A DNA stretch of 64,000 bases. Origin: Pedobacter sp. SL55. GTDB taxonomy: Bacteria > Bacteroidota > Bacteroidia > Sphingobacteriales > Sphingobacteriaceae. The stretch lies in NCBI RefSeq assembly GCF_026625705.1, contig NZ_CP113059.1, positions 1,116,001 through 1,180,000 of the forward strand, read 5' to 3'. The notes below the pieces were generated by a model that was given only the letters and a program-made list of their open reading frames with translations, did not search any database and was not told the origin of the DNA. The stretch's first letter is position 1. Each line of letters begins with the position of its first letter. This document shows positions 8,100 through 17,525 of this stretch, one piece after another. Both the position numbers and the translations under genes were made by a program.

Positions 8100-11000
8100 T
8101 TACAATTTACGTTTTACTTCTACTTGTTCGTAAGCTTCTACAATATCACCAACTTCAATGTTGTTAAAGTTTTGGATATTTAAACCACATTCGTAGCCTT
8201 TAGAAACTTCTTTTACATCATCTTTATAGCGTTTTAACGAAGCTAACTCGCCTGTGTAAATTACCACACCGTCACGTACAATACGGATTTTGCTATTTCT
8301 GGTAATTTTACCATCCAACACCATACAGCCTGCAATGGTACCCACCTTAGTGATTTTGAAAGTCTCACGGATTTCTACGTTAGCCACAATTTTCTCTTCA
8401 AATTCTGGAGCCAACATACCTTCCATGGCCGCTTTAATCTCATTGATTGCATCGTAGATGATTGAGTACAAACGAATATCGATTTGCTCTGCCTCTGCCA
8501 ATTTACGTGCACCTGTTGATGGACGCACTTGGAAACCGATAATGATCGCATCTGATGCCGAAGCTAACAATACATCACTTTCAGAAATTTGACCTACTGC
8601 TTTGCTGATCACATTGATTTGGATCTCTGGTGTAGAAAGTTTCAATAATGAATCTGCTAACGCCTCGATAGAACCATCCACGTCACCTTTGATGATCAAG
8701 TTCAGTTCCTTGAAGTTTCCAATTGCTAAACGACGACCGATCTCTGCCAAGGTAATGTGTTTCTGCGTACGCAATCCTTGTTCACGCATCAATTGCAAAC
8801 GCTTGTTAGCAATATCTCTCGCTTCACTTTCACTTTCTAGTGCATTAAACCTATCTCCAGCTGTTGGTGCACCCTGCATACCCAATACCTGTACTGGTAC
8901 AGATGGCCCTGCCGAATTTACTTTTGCACCACGTTCGTTAAACAACGCTTTTACTCTACCGCTGTAGCTACCAGCTAAAATTGGATCTCCAACTTTTAAA
9001 GTACCACCTTGTACCAAAACCGTAGTTACAATACCACGACCTTTATCTAAAGTAGCCTCAATAACAGTACCTGTAGCACGTTTGTTAGGATTAGCTTTTA
9101 ATTCTAATAACTCAGCCTCTAATAATACTTTATCTAATAGTAAGTCTACGTTTAAACCGCTCTTACCTGATATTTCTTGTGATTGATATTTACCACCCCA
9201 ATCCTCAACTAAAATATTCATTACAGATAACTGTTCGCGAATTCTATCTGAGTTTGCACCTGGCTTATCTATCTTAGTAAATGCAAATACCAAAGGAACA
9301 CCAGCAGCTTGTGCGTGGTTAATTGCCTCTTTAGTTTGTGGCATCACCGCATCATCCGCAGCTACCACAATAATGGCAATATCTGCCACTTTAGCACCAC
9401 GAGCACGCATCGCTGTAAAGGCCTCGTGACCTGGAGTATCTAAGAAGGTTATTTCTTTTCCGGCACTAGTAGTTACCTTGTAAGCACCAATGTGCTGTGT
9501 AATACCGCCAGCCTCTCCAGCTACCACATTTGCTTTACGGATATAATCTAGCAATGAAGTTTTACCATGATCCACGTGCCCCATAATGGTTACTACTGGA
9601 ACTCTTGGCAATAAATTTTCTTCAGAATCTTCCTCCTCAATGTTGATGTCTTCTTCTTCATCTGGTTTTACGAATTGAATTTCGTAACCAAACTCATCCG
9701 CAACAATTGTTAGGGTTTCTGCATCTAAACGTTGGTTAATTGATACGAACATTCCCAAGCTCATACAGGTTCCAATAATTTTGGTTACTGGCACGTCTAT
9801 CATGTTCGCCAATTCGTTGGCCGTAACGAACTCCGTTACTTTCAACACCTTCGACTGTAATTCTTCCTCTAATGCTGCTTCTTCGGCCGAAAGCGCTACA
9901 TCATCACGTTTTTGACGACGAAGTTTAGCTCTTTGTGCAAATTTACCCGACTTACCTGCACCACTTAAACGAGCAAGTGTTGCTTTGATTTGATCTTGGA
10001 TTTCTTTTTCAGTTGGTTCCTCTTTTGGAGTGTTTCCACCTGCAGCATTTCTATTTCCTTGATAACCTGGACGGTTATTGTTGTTGTTTCTGTTACCTTG
10101 ATAACCACCACCTTGGCCACCGCCCGGGCGATTGCCCTGATAAGGTGTTCTTTGTCCGCCACCTTGTTGGTTAGCCCCAGGCGTACCCGCAGCACCACCT
10201 TGGCCTTGTTGCTGCCCGCCAGCACCAGGTGCACCCGGTGTCTTCTTACGTTTACGCTTACGCCTAGCGTCAGCATCGCTAGATGAAGAAGCAACTGGCT
10301 GGTTTCTTCTGTCTGGCGTAGTTGGCAATACAATTTTACCGATAATATTTGGTCCCGATAACTTTACCGAACGAGCTTTAATCACTTCGTCTTTAGGAGC
10401 CTCTGCTACAGGCGCAGGGGTTTCTGTTTTAGGTTCAGCAGGTTTTTCAACTACTGGTTTCTCTTCTACTTTAACGGCCTCTGCTGGTTTTTCTGCCACT
10501 GGTTTTTCCACTGGTTTTTCTTCTACCTTAGGCGCTGCTTCAACTGGTTTTTCTTGCTTAACCACAGGAGCAGGTGTAGGAGTGTCCTCTTTTTTAGCTG
10601 GACGAGTTTTTGAATTTAAATCGTTAAGGTTGATTTTCCCAACTATTTTAACACCAGGACGTGAAGTTTCCTCTACGTTTTCTGCCGGTTTAACTTCTGT
10701 AGCTTTTGGCTCTTCTTTAACAGGCTCTTGCGGTTTTTCTGCTACTGGCTTCTCTGGCTCAGTTTTTTCTCCGGAGGCGTATATTGATTAAGGTTTTTAA
10801 TCAGCACACCTTCACTCTCAAATTCCGAGTTTTTCTTTGGCGCTTCAGGAGTTTTTTCAGTTGTTACTTCAGGTTCATCACGACGAATTTTGCCAATAAC
10901 TATTTGGTTAGCCTCTTCTTTTACTATTTTATCTCCCTGAAACTCTCTAAGCAAGACATTATACATCTCTCCAGAAAGCTTGGTATTAGGCTTATTATCC

Positions 11001-11101
11001 ACAGCATAGCCTTTCTTCCCAAGGAACTCTACCGCGGTAGCCAATCCTATGTTAAGTTCTTTTGCTGCTTTTAATAATACTACTGTTTTGTCGTCTGACA
11101 T
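8100..11101 (-). CDS. infB: translation initiation factor IF-2 (with an apparent frameshift)
   Basis: The N-terminal part starts at the ATG at 11101 ([17 protein letters not shown], the IF2_N fold). It runs in one frame to about 10763, where a run of six A on the coding strand (T6 at 10763-10768) shifts the frame. Everything below continues in the next frame to the stop at 8100. Adding one A gives a continuous 1000-residue protein. It has a Pro/Glu/Lys-rich linker, a Gly/Asn/Gln-rich segment, GTPase motifs GHVDHGKT (about 508-515), DTPGHE (about 555) and TKID (about 609, where NKxD is usual), then the IF2 domains II-IV. The gene is essential, so a sequencing indel is far likelier than inactivation. 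It lies 68 bp after nusA. Confidence 0.93.
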
Positions 11102-11169
11102 TGATTATCCTGTTTTTTTCTAATTATACAAAAGTAACGTTTATTCTTATCTAATTCAAGTAAAGACTT

Positions 11170-12405
11170 TTATTCGAATTCTGATTGTAGAATAGCAACT
11201 ACTTCTTTGATTGTTTCTTCTTCTAGATCGGTTCTTTTCACTAACTCATCTAAAGAAAGTGACAATACACTTTTTGCGGTATCTAGACCGATTGCTTTTA
11301 ATTCATCGATGATCCAGCTATCGATTTCGTCTGAGAATTCTTCCAAATCCACATCCTCATCTTCTTCGCCAGCCTCACGATAAACATCTATTTCATAACC
11401 GGTTAACTTACCAGCTAGTTTGATATTGTGCCCACCGCGACCAATTGCCAATGATACTTGATCTGGCTTTAAATAAACCGATGCACGCTTGGTTTCATCA
11501 TCTAATTTAATAGAAGTGATTTTTGCTGGGCTTAAAGCACGTTGAATATATAACGAAATATTGGTTGTGAAGTTAATTACGTCAATATTTTCATTTTTCA
11601 ATTCTCTCACGATACCGTGGATACGAGAACCTTTCATACCCACACAAGCGCCTACTGGGTCAATTCTATCATCGTAAGATTCTACAGCAACTTTAGCACG
11701 TTCTCCTGGTTCGCGAACAATTTTCTTGATAGTAATTAAACCGTCGAAAATTTCTGGAACCTCAATTTCGAACAAACGTTGCAAAAATTCTGGAGCTACC
11801 CTAGAAATGATAATTTTAGGTGTAGCGTTTACCATATCTACTTTAGAAATTACGGCACGTACTGCATCGCCTTTCTTAAAGTAATCGGCTGGAATTTGCT
11901 CTGTTTTAGGCATCAACAATTCGTTTCCTTCGTCGTCTAATACCAAAGTTTCTTTTTTCCAAACTTGATAAACCTCGCCTGTTACAATTTCGCCTACTCT
12001 ATCTTTATATTTTTTGAAGATTTCGTCTTTTTCTAGCTCTAATACTTTAGAAACTAAGGTTTGGCGGGCAGCTAAAATAGCTCTACGGCCAAAACTTTCT
12101 AAGGTAATTTGCTCGATATAATCGTCGCCAACTTCTAAATCAGCATCATACTGGTGTACCTCCGCTAATTCAATCTCCAGATCATCATCCTCAGAAAAAC
12201 CATCTTCCATTACTTTTCTGGTTCTCCAAATCTCCAAATCTCCGTTATCTGGGTTCACAATCACATCGCAGTTTTCATCTGTTCCGTATTTTTTACGCAA
12301 CATGCTACGAAACACCTCTTCTAATACGCTAATTACCGTAGGGCGGTCGATATTCTTAAAGTCTTTAAACTCTTGAAAAGAATCGATTAAATTAATATTG
12401 TTCAT
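11170..12405 (-). CDS. nusA: transcription termination/antitermination factor NusA
   Basis: 411 residues, normal for Bacteroidota. It binds RNA polymerase and modulates pausing, termination and antitermination. The N-terminal polymerase-binding domain (about 1-130) is followed by an S1 domain (about 135-200, GEIVTGEV) and two KH domains with GMKGSRIHGI and IGRGGHNIKLAG. An acidic C-terminal tail with a helix-hairpin-helix-like end (about 360-411) closes the protein. It starts 1 nt after the rimP stop. The order rimP-nusA-infB is conserved across bacteria and confirms the call. Confidence 0.96.
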   Translation of the reverse strand: MNNINLIDSFQEFKDFKNIDRPTVISVLEEVFRSMLRKKYGTDENCDVIVNPDNGDLEIWRTRKVMEDGFSEDDDLEIELAEVHQYDADLEVGDDYIEQITLESFGRRAILAARQTLVSKVLELEKDEIFKKYKDRVGEIVTGEVYQVWKKETLVLDDEGNELLMPKTEQIPADYFKKGDAVRAVISKVDMVNATPKIIISRVAPEFLQRLFEIEVPEIFDGLITIKKIVREPGERAKVAVESYDDRIDPVGACVGMKGSRIHGIVRELKNENIDVINFTTNISLYIQRALSPAKITSIKLDDETKRASVYLKPDQVSLAIGRGGHNIKLAGKLTGYEIDVYREAGEEDEDVDLEEFSDEIDSWIIDELKAIGLDTAKSVLSLSLDELVKRTDLEEETIKEVVAILQSEFE

Positions 12406-12406
12406 T

Positions 12407-12871
12407 CTATTTAAATGAAATTAAAACCTTTGTTTCTGTTATATCGTTTAAAGCGATTTGGCTACTTACCAATTGCACTTTTTTTCCTTTTTCTTTCACT
12501 TGCTCCTCAATGGTAATTGAGGTTTCGTTTGCAGCTAGCAGCTTACCTTCTTTTTTATCGCCATTAGCTAATTTTAACGCCAATTCTCTACCAATATTTT
12601 TGGCAAATTGCCGGGTTAATCTTAACGGCTCTCCAACACCAGGAGAAGATACTTCAAGATTGTATGCGGTTTCAATTGCATTTTCTTCTTCTAAATGAAA
12701 ACCAACATGCCTGCTTATTGCCACACAATCTTGGATACTGATACCTTGATCGCCATCTACATGGATAACCAACTTGTTGTTAGGCAACATCTTAACATCA
12801 ACCAAAAACAACTCTGGCCTATCTGCAATTTTCTCTTCTACCAGTTCTCTAACTCTCTTTTCTAGCTGCAT
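12407..12871 (-). CDS. rimP: ribosome maturation factor RimP
   Basis: 154-residue protein needed for 30S subunit maturation. The ATG at 12871 (MQLEKRVRELVEEKI) is chosen. The longer open frame to a TTG at 12937 would translate straight through a terminator-like hairpin and is not credible. Family hallmarks are the VSSPGVGEPLRL segment, which matches the EVSSPGL-R motif near residue 70, and the N-terminal ferredoxin-like half followed by an SH3-like half (about 90-154). First gene of the rimP-nusA-infB operon. Confidence 0.93.
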   Translation of the reverse strand: MQLEKRVRELVEEKIADRPELFLVDVKMLPNNKLVIHVDGDQGISIQDCVAISRHVGFHLEEENAIETAYNLEVSSPGVGEPLRLTRQFAKNIGRELALKLANGDKKEGKLLAANETSITIEEQVKEKGKKVQLVSSQIALNDITETKVLISFK

Positions 12872-12885
12872 AGTATAAATTATTG

Positions 12886-12914
12886 CTAAATAAAAAGAGG
12901 GGACACCTGTCCCC
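12886..12914 (-). promoter_or_regulatory. terminator-like hairpin (possible attenuator) in the rimP leader
   Basis: On the minus strand GGGGACA and TGTCCCC (12899-12914) form a GC-rich stem with a tiny loop, immediately followed by TCTTTTTATTT. It sits between the predicted promoter (12935-12942) and the rimP ATG (12871). If it terminates, it would gate expression of the whole rimP-nusA-infB operon. Confidence 0.55.
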
Positions 12915-12934
12915 CCATTTCTTGTTTTGCCGAG

Positions 12935-12942
12935 CAAAGGTA
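12935..12942 (-). promoter_or_regulatory. -7 promoter element of the rimP-nusA-infB operon
   Basis: Minus-strand TACCTTTG matches TAnnTTTG perfectly and lies 64 bp before the rimP ATG. The nearest upstream TTG is at a spacing of 24 nt, longer than usual. Confidence 0.45.
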
Positions 12943-13148
12943 CAAAAATATTTTGATTAAAAAAACCAAATTTAGCTTAGCGTTAATGGATTAGAAATTA
13001 AGTTTGGCGTACTTAGACTTAAATATTAAGCTTATATATTGATTAATCTACCTTAAAAGTCATGCTGTTTTGCAACAGCCATAACCGCTTGCGCTAGAAC
13101 TAGCTTAAACAAGAGGGGGGGTTAAATCAGAAAACATATTAGCGATAA

Positions 13149-13562
13149 TTAGCGCAGCAATATTTTTTCCTGCTTTTTAACGGTTTTACCCACATCGCCT
13201 TTTAAGATATCTTCTGTTTTACCAAAACTACTATTTAGAAGTGTTTGTACTAAATAGGTTTTTCCTTTCACAAAAGGGGTATTTGGAATAAATGCTAGTG
13301 TGTCATTTTTGAGGAGCATTGTCCCTGTGATTGCTATTTCCTGAGTTGCTCTATCTTTATTCAACTCTGAAATTGTAACTAACTCATTTAAAAGGCTATC
13401 CGTTTGTTCTTTCGCTCTAAACAAACTAACTTCGTCTAAACCTGTAAACAAAATAGCTGTACTGTCTGTAGAGAAGTTAATTGCTAACTCTTTTTCCTTT
13501 TTTAAGGAGCAGGAAGAAAAAACGAAACAACAAATCGCGAATAATGTTAACTTGCTAAACAT
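13149..13562 (-). CDS. small lipoprotein of unknown function
   Basis: 137 residues. The N-terminus has a hydrophobic stretch ending in a lipobox-like VFSSCS, so Cys18 is probably lipidated. The mature part is rich in Lys and Glu and contains a segment with FIPNTPFVKGKTYLV, which has the look of an Ig/transthyretin-like beta domain. No catalytic motif or known family is recognised. It is divergent from the holin-like gene, with only 14 bp between the two start codons. Confidence 0.6.
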   Translation of the reverse strand: MFSKLTLFAICCFVFSSCSLKKEKELAINFSTDSTAILFTGLDEVSLFRAKEQTDSLLNELVTISELNKDRATQEIAITGTMLLKNDTLAFIPNTPFVKGKTYLVQTLLNSSFGKTEDILKGDVGKTVKKQEKILLR

Positions 13563-13576
13563 TTAACTAAGTTACT

Positions 13577-13927
13577 ATGATTAAACTAATTTTAGAAGTA
13601 TTATTAATGGGACTTGCAGTAATGCTGGGTGCATTTTTGGTTCCGGGTGTTTCTGTAGATGGTTACGGAAGTGCCCTACTTGCTGCCATTTTAATTGCCG
13701 TAACCAACGCCACCATTGGGCTGGTGCTGAGGTTTTTTACCTTTCCGCTAAACTTTTTAACCCTGGGTTTGGTTTCCTTTATTATTTCTGTATTGATGAT
13801 TTTATTGGTAGATCACTGGATGAGCGGTTTCAACACCTCTGGATTTCTATCGGCGGCAGTTTTAGCCATTGCTGTTGCAGTAATTAAGATGATATTAGAT
13901 GCTGCTTTTGGGGTACAAAAATCATGA
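13577..13927 (+). CDS. phage holin family membrane protein (4-TM superfamily IV type)
   Basis: 116 residues, almost all hydrophobic, with four predicted transmembrane helices (about 3-22, 30-50, 58-82, 90-112). The spacing and motifs such as FLVPGVSVDGYGSALLAAI and FPLNFLTLGL match the Pfam 'Phage_holin_4_2'/YvlD family. Members are widespread chromosomal inner-membrane proteins of unclear function, and nothing phage-like lies nearby. It converges on the acyl-CoA dehydrogenase gene across a palindrome. Confidence 0.85.
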   Translation: MIKLILEVLLMGLAVMLGAFLVPGVSVDGYGSALLAAILIAVTNATIGLVLRFFTFPLNFLTLGLVSFIISVLMILLVDHWMSGFNTSGFLSAAVLAIAVAVIKMILDAAFGVQKS

Positions 13928-13939
13928 TCATTTAAGAGA

Positions 13940-13993
13940 GCCACAGATGCACAGATTTTTATAGCTAAAATTATTCATCTGTGTATCTGTGGC
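13940..13993. repeat. inverted repeat between convergent genes
   Basis: Arms GCCACAGATGCACAGAT (13940-13956) and ATCTGTGTATCTGTGGC (13977-13993) are complementary with one mismatch. They could form a bidirectional terminator. An exact copy of the left arm, inverted, occurs at 55096-55112, so this is an interspersed repeat family. Confidence 0.7.
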
Positions 13994-14022
13994 AAAAAAT
14001 ATCTCTTTTAAATGCTAAAGCA

Positions 14023-15162
14023 CTAAGATAAAACACTTCTGCTGATTACCAGTTTTTGTATTTCGGAAGTGCCTTCATAAATCTGGGTAATTTTGGCATC
14101 CCTCATTAATCGTTCTACGTGATACTCTTTTACAAAACCATAGCCACCATGTATTTGCACGGCCTCAACGGTAACATCCATGGCTACCTTACTTGCAAAT
14201 AATTTGGCCATAGAGCCTTCTAAAGTATATGGCAAGCCTTGGTCTTTCATCCAAGCGGCTTTGTATACCAACAACCTTGCTGCTTCTATTTGTGTAGCCA
14301 TATCTGCTAATTTAAAAGCAATAGCTTGGTGATCTGCAATTGGCTTCCCAAACGCTTTACGCTCTTTGGCATAAGCTAGTGCTAACTCATAAGCACCCGC
14401 AGCAATACCGAGTGCTTGTGCAGCAATGCCAATACGTCCGCCTTCTAAAGTTTTCATGGCAAACTTAAAGCCAAATCCGTCTTCGCCAATGCGATTCTCT
14501 TTTGGCACTTTTACATCATTAAACATTAGAGAATGCGTATCAGAACCCCTAATACCCAGTTTATTTTCTTTTGGGCCAATGGTAAACCCCGGTGTTCCTT
14601 TTTCTACAATAAACGCATTGATGCCTTTGTGTTTTAGCTCTGGATGGGTTTGTGCAATTACCAAATACGTACTGGCAGTGCCACCATTGGTAATCCAGTT
14701 TTTGGTACCATTAAGCAAGTAATGATCTCCTTTATCTTCTGCCGTGGTGTGTTGCGATGTTGCATCAGAACCTGCTTCTGGTTCAGAAAGACAGAAGGCG
14801 CCGATTTTTTCGCCAGACGCTAAAGGCTTTAAGTATTTCTCTTTTTGTGCTTCTGTTCCGTATTTTTCTAGCCCGTAGCAAACCAAAGAATTGTTCACAG
14901 AAACCACCACCGAGGCCGAAGCATCTATTTTAGAAAGCTCTTCCATCACTAAGGCGTACGAAACGGTATCCATACCACCTCCATTGTATTTTGGATCAAC
15001 CATCATTCCTAAAAAGCCGAGCTCGCCCATGCTTTTTACTTGCGCTGCCGGAAACTTCTGATGTTCGTCTCTTTCTATTACTCCAGGTTTTAATTCATTT
15101 TGGGCAAAATCCCTAGCAGCCTGCCTAATCATTTGCTGCTCTTCGCTCAATTCAAAGTGCAT
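14023..15162 (-). CDS. short-chain acyl-CoA dehydrogenase
   Basis: 379-residue FAD enzyme that forms the 2,3-double bond in acyl-CoA during fatty acid or branched-chain amino acid breakdown. The N-terminal helical domain opens with MHFELSEEQQMIRQAARDFA. The middle carries CLSEPEAGSDA and WITNG (FAD and substrate contacts). The C-terminal domain has the ACAD signature VQIHGGYGF, then DAKITQIYEGTSEIQ near 355-370, which holds the catalytic base Glu of short- and medium-chain enzymes. Full length, monocistronic. Chain-length preference cannot be fixed; butyryl-CoA or isobutyryl-CoA dehydrogenase is likely. Confidence 0.92.
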   Translation of the reverse strand: MHFELSEEQQMIRQAARDFAQNELKPGVIERDEHQKFPAAQVKSMGELGFLGMMVDPKYNGGGMDTVSYALVMEELSKIDASASVVVSVNNSLVCYGLEKYGTEAQKEKYLKPLASGEKIGAFCLSEPEAGSDATSQHTTAEDKGDHYLLNGTKNWITNGGTASTYLVIAQTHPELKHKGINAFIVEKGTPGFTIGPKENKLGIRGSDTHSLMFNDVKVPKENRIGEDGFGFKFAMKTLEGGRIGIAAQALGIAAGAYELALAYAKERKAFGKPIADHQAIAFKLADMATQIEAARLLVYKAAWMKDQGLPYTLEGSMAKLFASKVAMDVTVEAVQIHGGYGFVKEYHVERLMRDAKITQIYEGTSEIQKLVISRSVLS

Positions 15163-15331
15163 AATTATAAAGGTATAAGTTGGTTAGAATCAAAGATAGC
15201 ATTATTTGAAATAATACTATGCAAACATAGCAAATTTATAGTAAAGAAAATATCCTCTATATCTAACGTTTTACTGCACCAGAAAATGAGATAGCGCAAC
15301 AACTAAAATTTATAATAATTCTACTTTAAAG

Positions 15332-16324
15332 CTACCTCGGGAAGGTAAAGCTTGCTCCTAAAGCCAAAGCCTGACTGCGTTGAACTTTTAAATCCATGTC
15401 TTTATCGTATAAAACAACACCTGTTAAGGAAACATTCAAGAAACGGTTTAGCTTAGACGTGATTACCACATCTAATCGATGGTCAATTTCTCCAAAGTCT
15501 TCGTAAGGGATAAACATATTGTACTTGGCTTTCAAAATCGTATTCTTCATGATTTCCTTTTCCAAATTACTTACTACTTGGAAAGCGAGTTCGTTTTTGA
15601 TTTTTTTGCCGATATCTACACCAAAGTTTTTAGGGTTGGTTCTGTAAATAGTAGTGTCCAAAACAAAGGTTTGGCGGGCCGTACCTGTACCAATACGTGT
15701 AGAGAAAACCTTGCTTGGCTTATATTCAAAACCCATAGATTCGGTTAGGTAGCCTGGCGACATGAACTTGGAAAGTATTTTTGCCACCTCATTGCCATTG
15801 GCATCTTTGGAATAAGAAAAGCCCTTATCAAACTGCGATTCGAAACTTACCGAAGCAAAGAAATACCAGTTTTTAGATAACTGTAGGGCTGCTTTATTAT
15901 CCCAATAAATACGGTCGTTGGTTTTCTTTTGCAGCTGGTCTTTGTTTTTCACTTTTCCATATTGCATAATTACCTCGCTAGTATAACTGTAGCTCTCTTT
16001 GCTGTACTCTGCCTTGTAATTTAGTAATGCGCCAATAGCTATCGAATTTACACCACCGCCTTTCCAGTTTTCGCTAAACGAAGCTTGGTTGGCGTTAATA
16101 CCTACAGTTGCTTTTGTTTTCCAATAGTTAATTTTTGCCTGCACTAAGGCTGGTTTCAAATCTCTCGGTTGAAATAAAATCACACCTATTCTAGTAGGAA
16201 GTGGACTGCGTTTTAACCTGATTTCCATATCCTTAACAGAGATGGGGATGGTATCTATTTCTTGTGCAGAAAGAGAGAAGAAAGTAGCTAAAACGGCAAA
16301 AGAGGTAAGTAATAAACGCTTCAT
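15332..16324 (-). CDS. DUF3078 domain-containing outer-membrane-associated protein
   Basis: 330 residues with a signal peptide (MKRLLLTSFAVLATFFSLSAQ). Alternating aromatic beta-strands run through the whole mature part and it ends in a terminal aromatic-type strand (LGASFTFPR), typical of an outer-membrane barrel. Motifs such as WKGGGVNSIAIGA and YWDNKAAL match the DUF3078 family of Bacteroidota. Function unknown. It is probably transcribed alone, although the next leftward genes lie on the same strand. Confidence 0.8.
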   Translation of the reverse strand: MKRLLLTSFAVLATFFSLSAQEIDTIPISVKDMEIRLKRSPLPTRIGVILFQPRDLKPALVQAKINYWKTKATVGINANQASFSENWKGGGVNSIAIGALLNYKAEYSKESYSYTSEVIMQYGKVKNKDQLQKKTNDRIYWDNKAALQLSKNWYFFASVSFESQFDKGFSYSKDANGNEVAKILSKFMSPGYLTESMGFEYKPSKVFSTRIGTGTARQTFVLDTTIYRTNPKNFGVDIGKKIKNELAFQVVSNLEKEIMKNTILKAKYNMFIPYEDFGEIDHRLDVVITSKLNRFLNVSLTGVVLYDKDMDLKVQRSQALALGASFTFPR

Positions 16325-16397
16325 TTTCTACAAAATAACGTAAAAATTAATGAAATATTGATAACCGAATAGGGTTTTGTGCTGCAAATTAACAAAA

Positions 16398-16724
16398 CTA
16401 ATGCTTTATACCCTTAAACGAAGCGAATGCTTTTCGTGTCTTTAAATAGCTCAAATTGTGTTCGTTGGCAAAAGCCTCTTGCTCGAAAAATATATTCAAA
16501 TAAGCTTTATCATGAGATTTGAAACGAAGAAGGTTAACCACATAATTTAGCAGATACAAGACATAAAATGGAATGAATAGCAACTCTATCTGTTGCCTGT
16601 GGTGTATCTTTTCGTGATTAACCAAAATCAAATCATTTTTATACTCTTTTCTTTTTAACAAGATAAAAGGATAAATAGCCATGGCCGCAGCGGGCAATTT
16701 CCGAACAGTAATAAACACCGTCAT
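16398..16724 (-). CDS. small membrane protein with an HExxH-like motif
   Basis: 108 residues. HEKIHHRQQIELLF (about 38-51) contains an HExxH zinc-protease-like motif. It is followed by a hydrophobic helix (about 50-65) and a Glu-containing EQEAFANEH at about 81-89 that could supply the third zinc ligand, the arrangement seen in M48/M56-type peptidase cores. A weak hydrophobic stretch lies at residues 14-25. The gene sits 1 bp after the carboxypeptidase-regulatory-like gene, so they are coupled. Protease activity is a guess from the motif; many Bacteroidota carry this as an uncharacterised protein. Confidence 0.6.
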   Translation of the reverse strand: MTVFITVRKLPAAAMAIYPFILLKRKEYKNDLILVNHEKIHHRQQIELLFIPFYVLYLLNYVVNLLRFKSHDKAYLNIFFEQEAFANEHNLSYLKTRKAFASFKGIKH

Positions 16725-16725
16725 T

Positions 16726-17475
16726 TTAAGGCTGCTCTATAGTTAATTTGGGCAACGTAGGCAAACGGAACATAGCCGGATTGCGTTTGTAAGAGGCATA
16801 ACTGTTTTTAACGAACTGTATAAAGGCATATTCCGAAGCGCTTAAAACAAACTGGTAGGTTGGCCGGTATTGGGCCATAAAATCTTGCACATTTTCTTCC
16901 TTTATATCCACCAATCCCATCACATAATCTTTACGATAACGGTAATCTATAACCTGTTCCTTATAGTCTTTTTCTAAGATTTTTTGTAACTGACGAGCGT
17001 TCTTACCATCTCGGCTCAATAAGTTATAAATGGCATCAATGCCTAAACCAACGCCACCTTGGCCTAGGTTAAGCAAATCTCTGCTGCTTCCTTGGTCTAA
17101 TTTATATTTATACTCTTCGAGCTTAGATCTGTACAATTCTTGTGGTGTTTTGGCCTTTCCGTAAACATTTACTTCTTTTAAACGGATGCCTAAAGAGCGT
17201 AACTGAAACACAATAGCGCTTTGCCCACGATACACCACAGTATCCATTCCATAGCCGCTTAGTGCCGCAAACAAAGTATCTCCAGGCTTTATCTTTGCAA
17301 AAAACTCTCCTTTGGTATTGTTATAGATGCCAGTATCTATAGATGAATTGTAGATATAAACCTTTGCCAGCCGCAACTTGGTTTCTTTGTCTATCACAAA
17401 GCCAGGAACTGTTTTTTGTTGTGCAAAAGCAGTTAACGTACAAATAAATAATATGCCGAAAAGTAGAACTCTCAT
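16726..17475 (-). CDS. secreted protein with carboxypeptidase-regulatory-like domain
   Basis: 249 residues. The signal peptide (LLFGILFICTLTAFAQQ) is followed by a CarboxypepD_reg-like beta-sandwich (about 22-105; VPGFVIDKETKLRLAKVYIYN and SGYGMDTVVY). A helical C-terminal part rich in Lys/Tyr has no recognised domain. Proteins of this build sit in the periplasm or outer membrane of Bacteroidota. It is translated just ahead of the small HExxH-like protein. No enzyme motif is visible. Confidence 0.7.
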   Translation of the reverse strand: MRVLLFGILFICTLTAFAQQKTVPGFVIDKETKLRLAKVYIYNSSIDTGIYNNTKGEFFAKIKPGDTLFAALSGYGMDTVVYRGQSAIVFQLRSLGIRLKEVNVYGKAKTPQELYRSKLEEYKYKLDQGSSRDLLNLGQGGVGLGIDAIYNLLSRDGKNARQLQKILEKDYKEQVIDYRYRKDYVMGLVDIKEENVQDFMAQYRPTYQFVLSASEYAFIQFVKNSYASYKRNPAMFRLPTLPKLTIEQP

Positions 17476-17525
17476 TAATTAAGCAAAGCTACAATTTATA
17501 AAAATTGAGGCTATTTATCTTAACA

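Noticed and set aside
8100..10565. A separate gene starting at the GTG at 10565
   Set aside because: The frame stays open upstream and encodes the natural IF-2 linker; it is the C-terminal part of infB.
10761..10772. Programmed -1 frameshift site in infB
   Set aside because: The in-frame heptamer is G-AAA-AAA, a poor slippery sequence, no stimulatory stem is obvious, and four other genes carry similar indels, so sequence error is simpler.
10995..11003. Isolated perfect DnaA box in infB
   Set aside because: A single 9-mer is about what chance predicts for the whole window and it lies in coding sequence with no partners nearby.
13577..13927. Prophage remnant because of the holin-like protein
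   Set aside because: No other phage gene lies nearby and this holin superfamily is commonly chromosomal.
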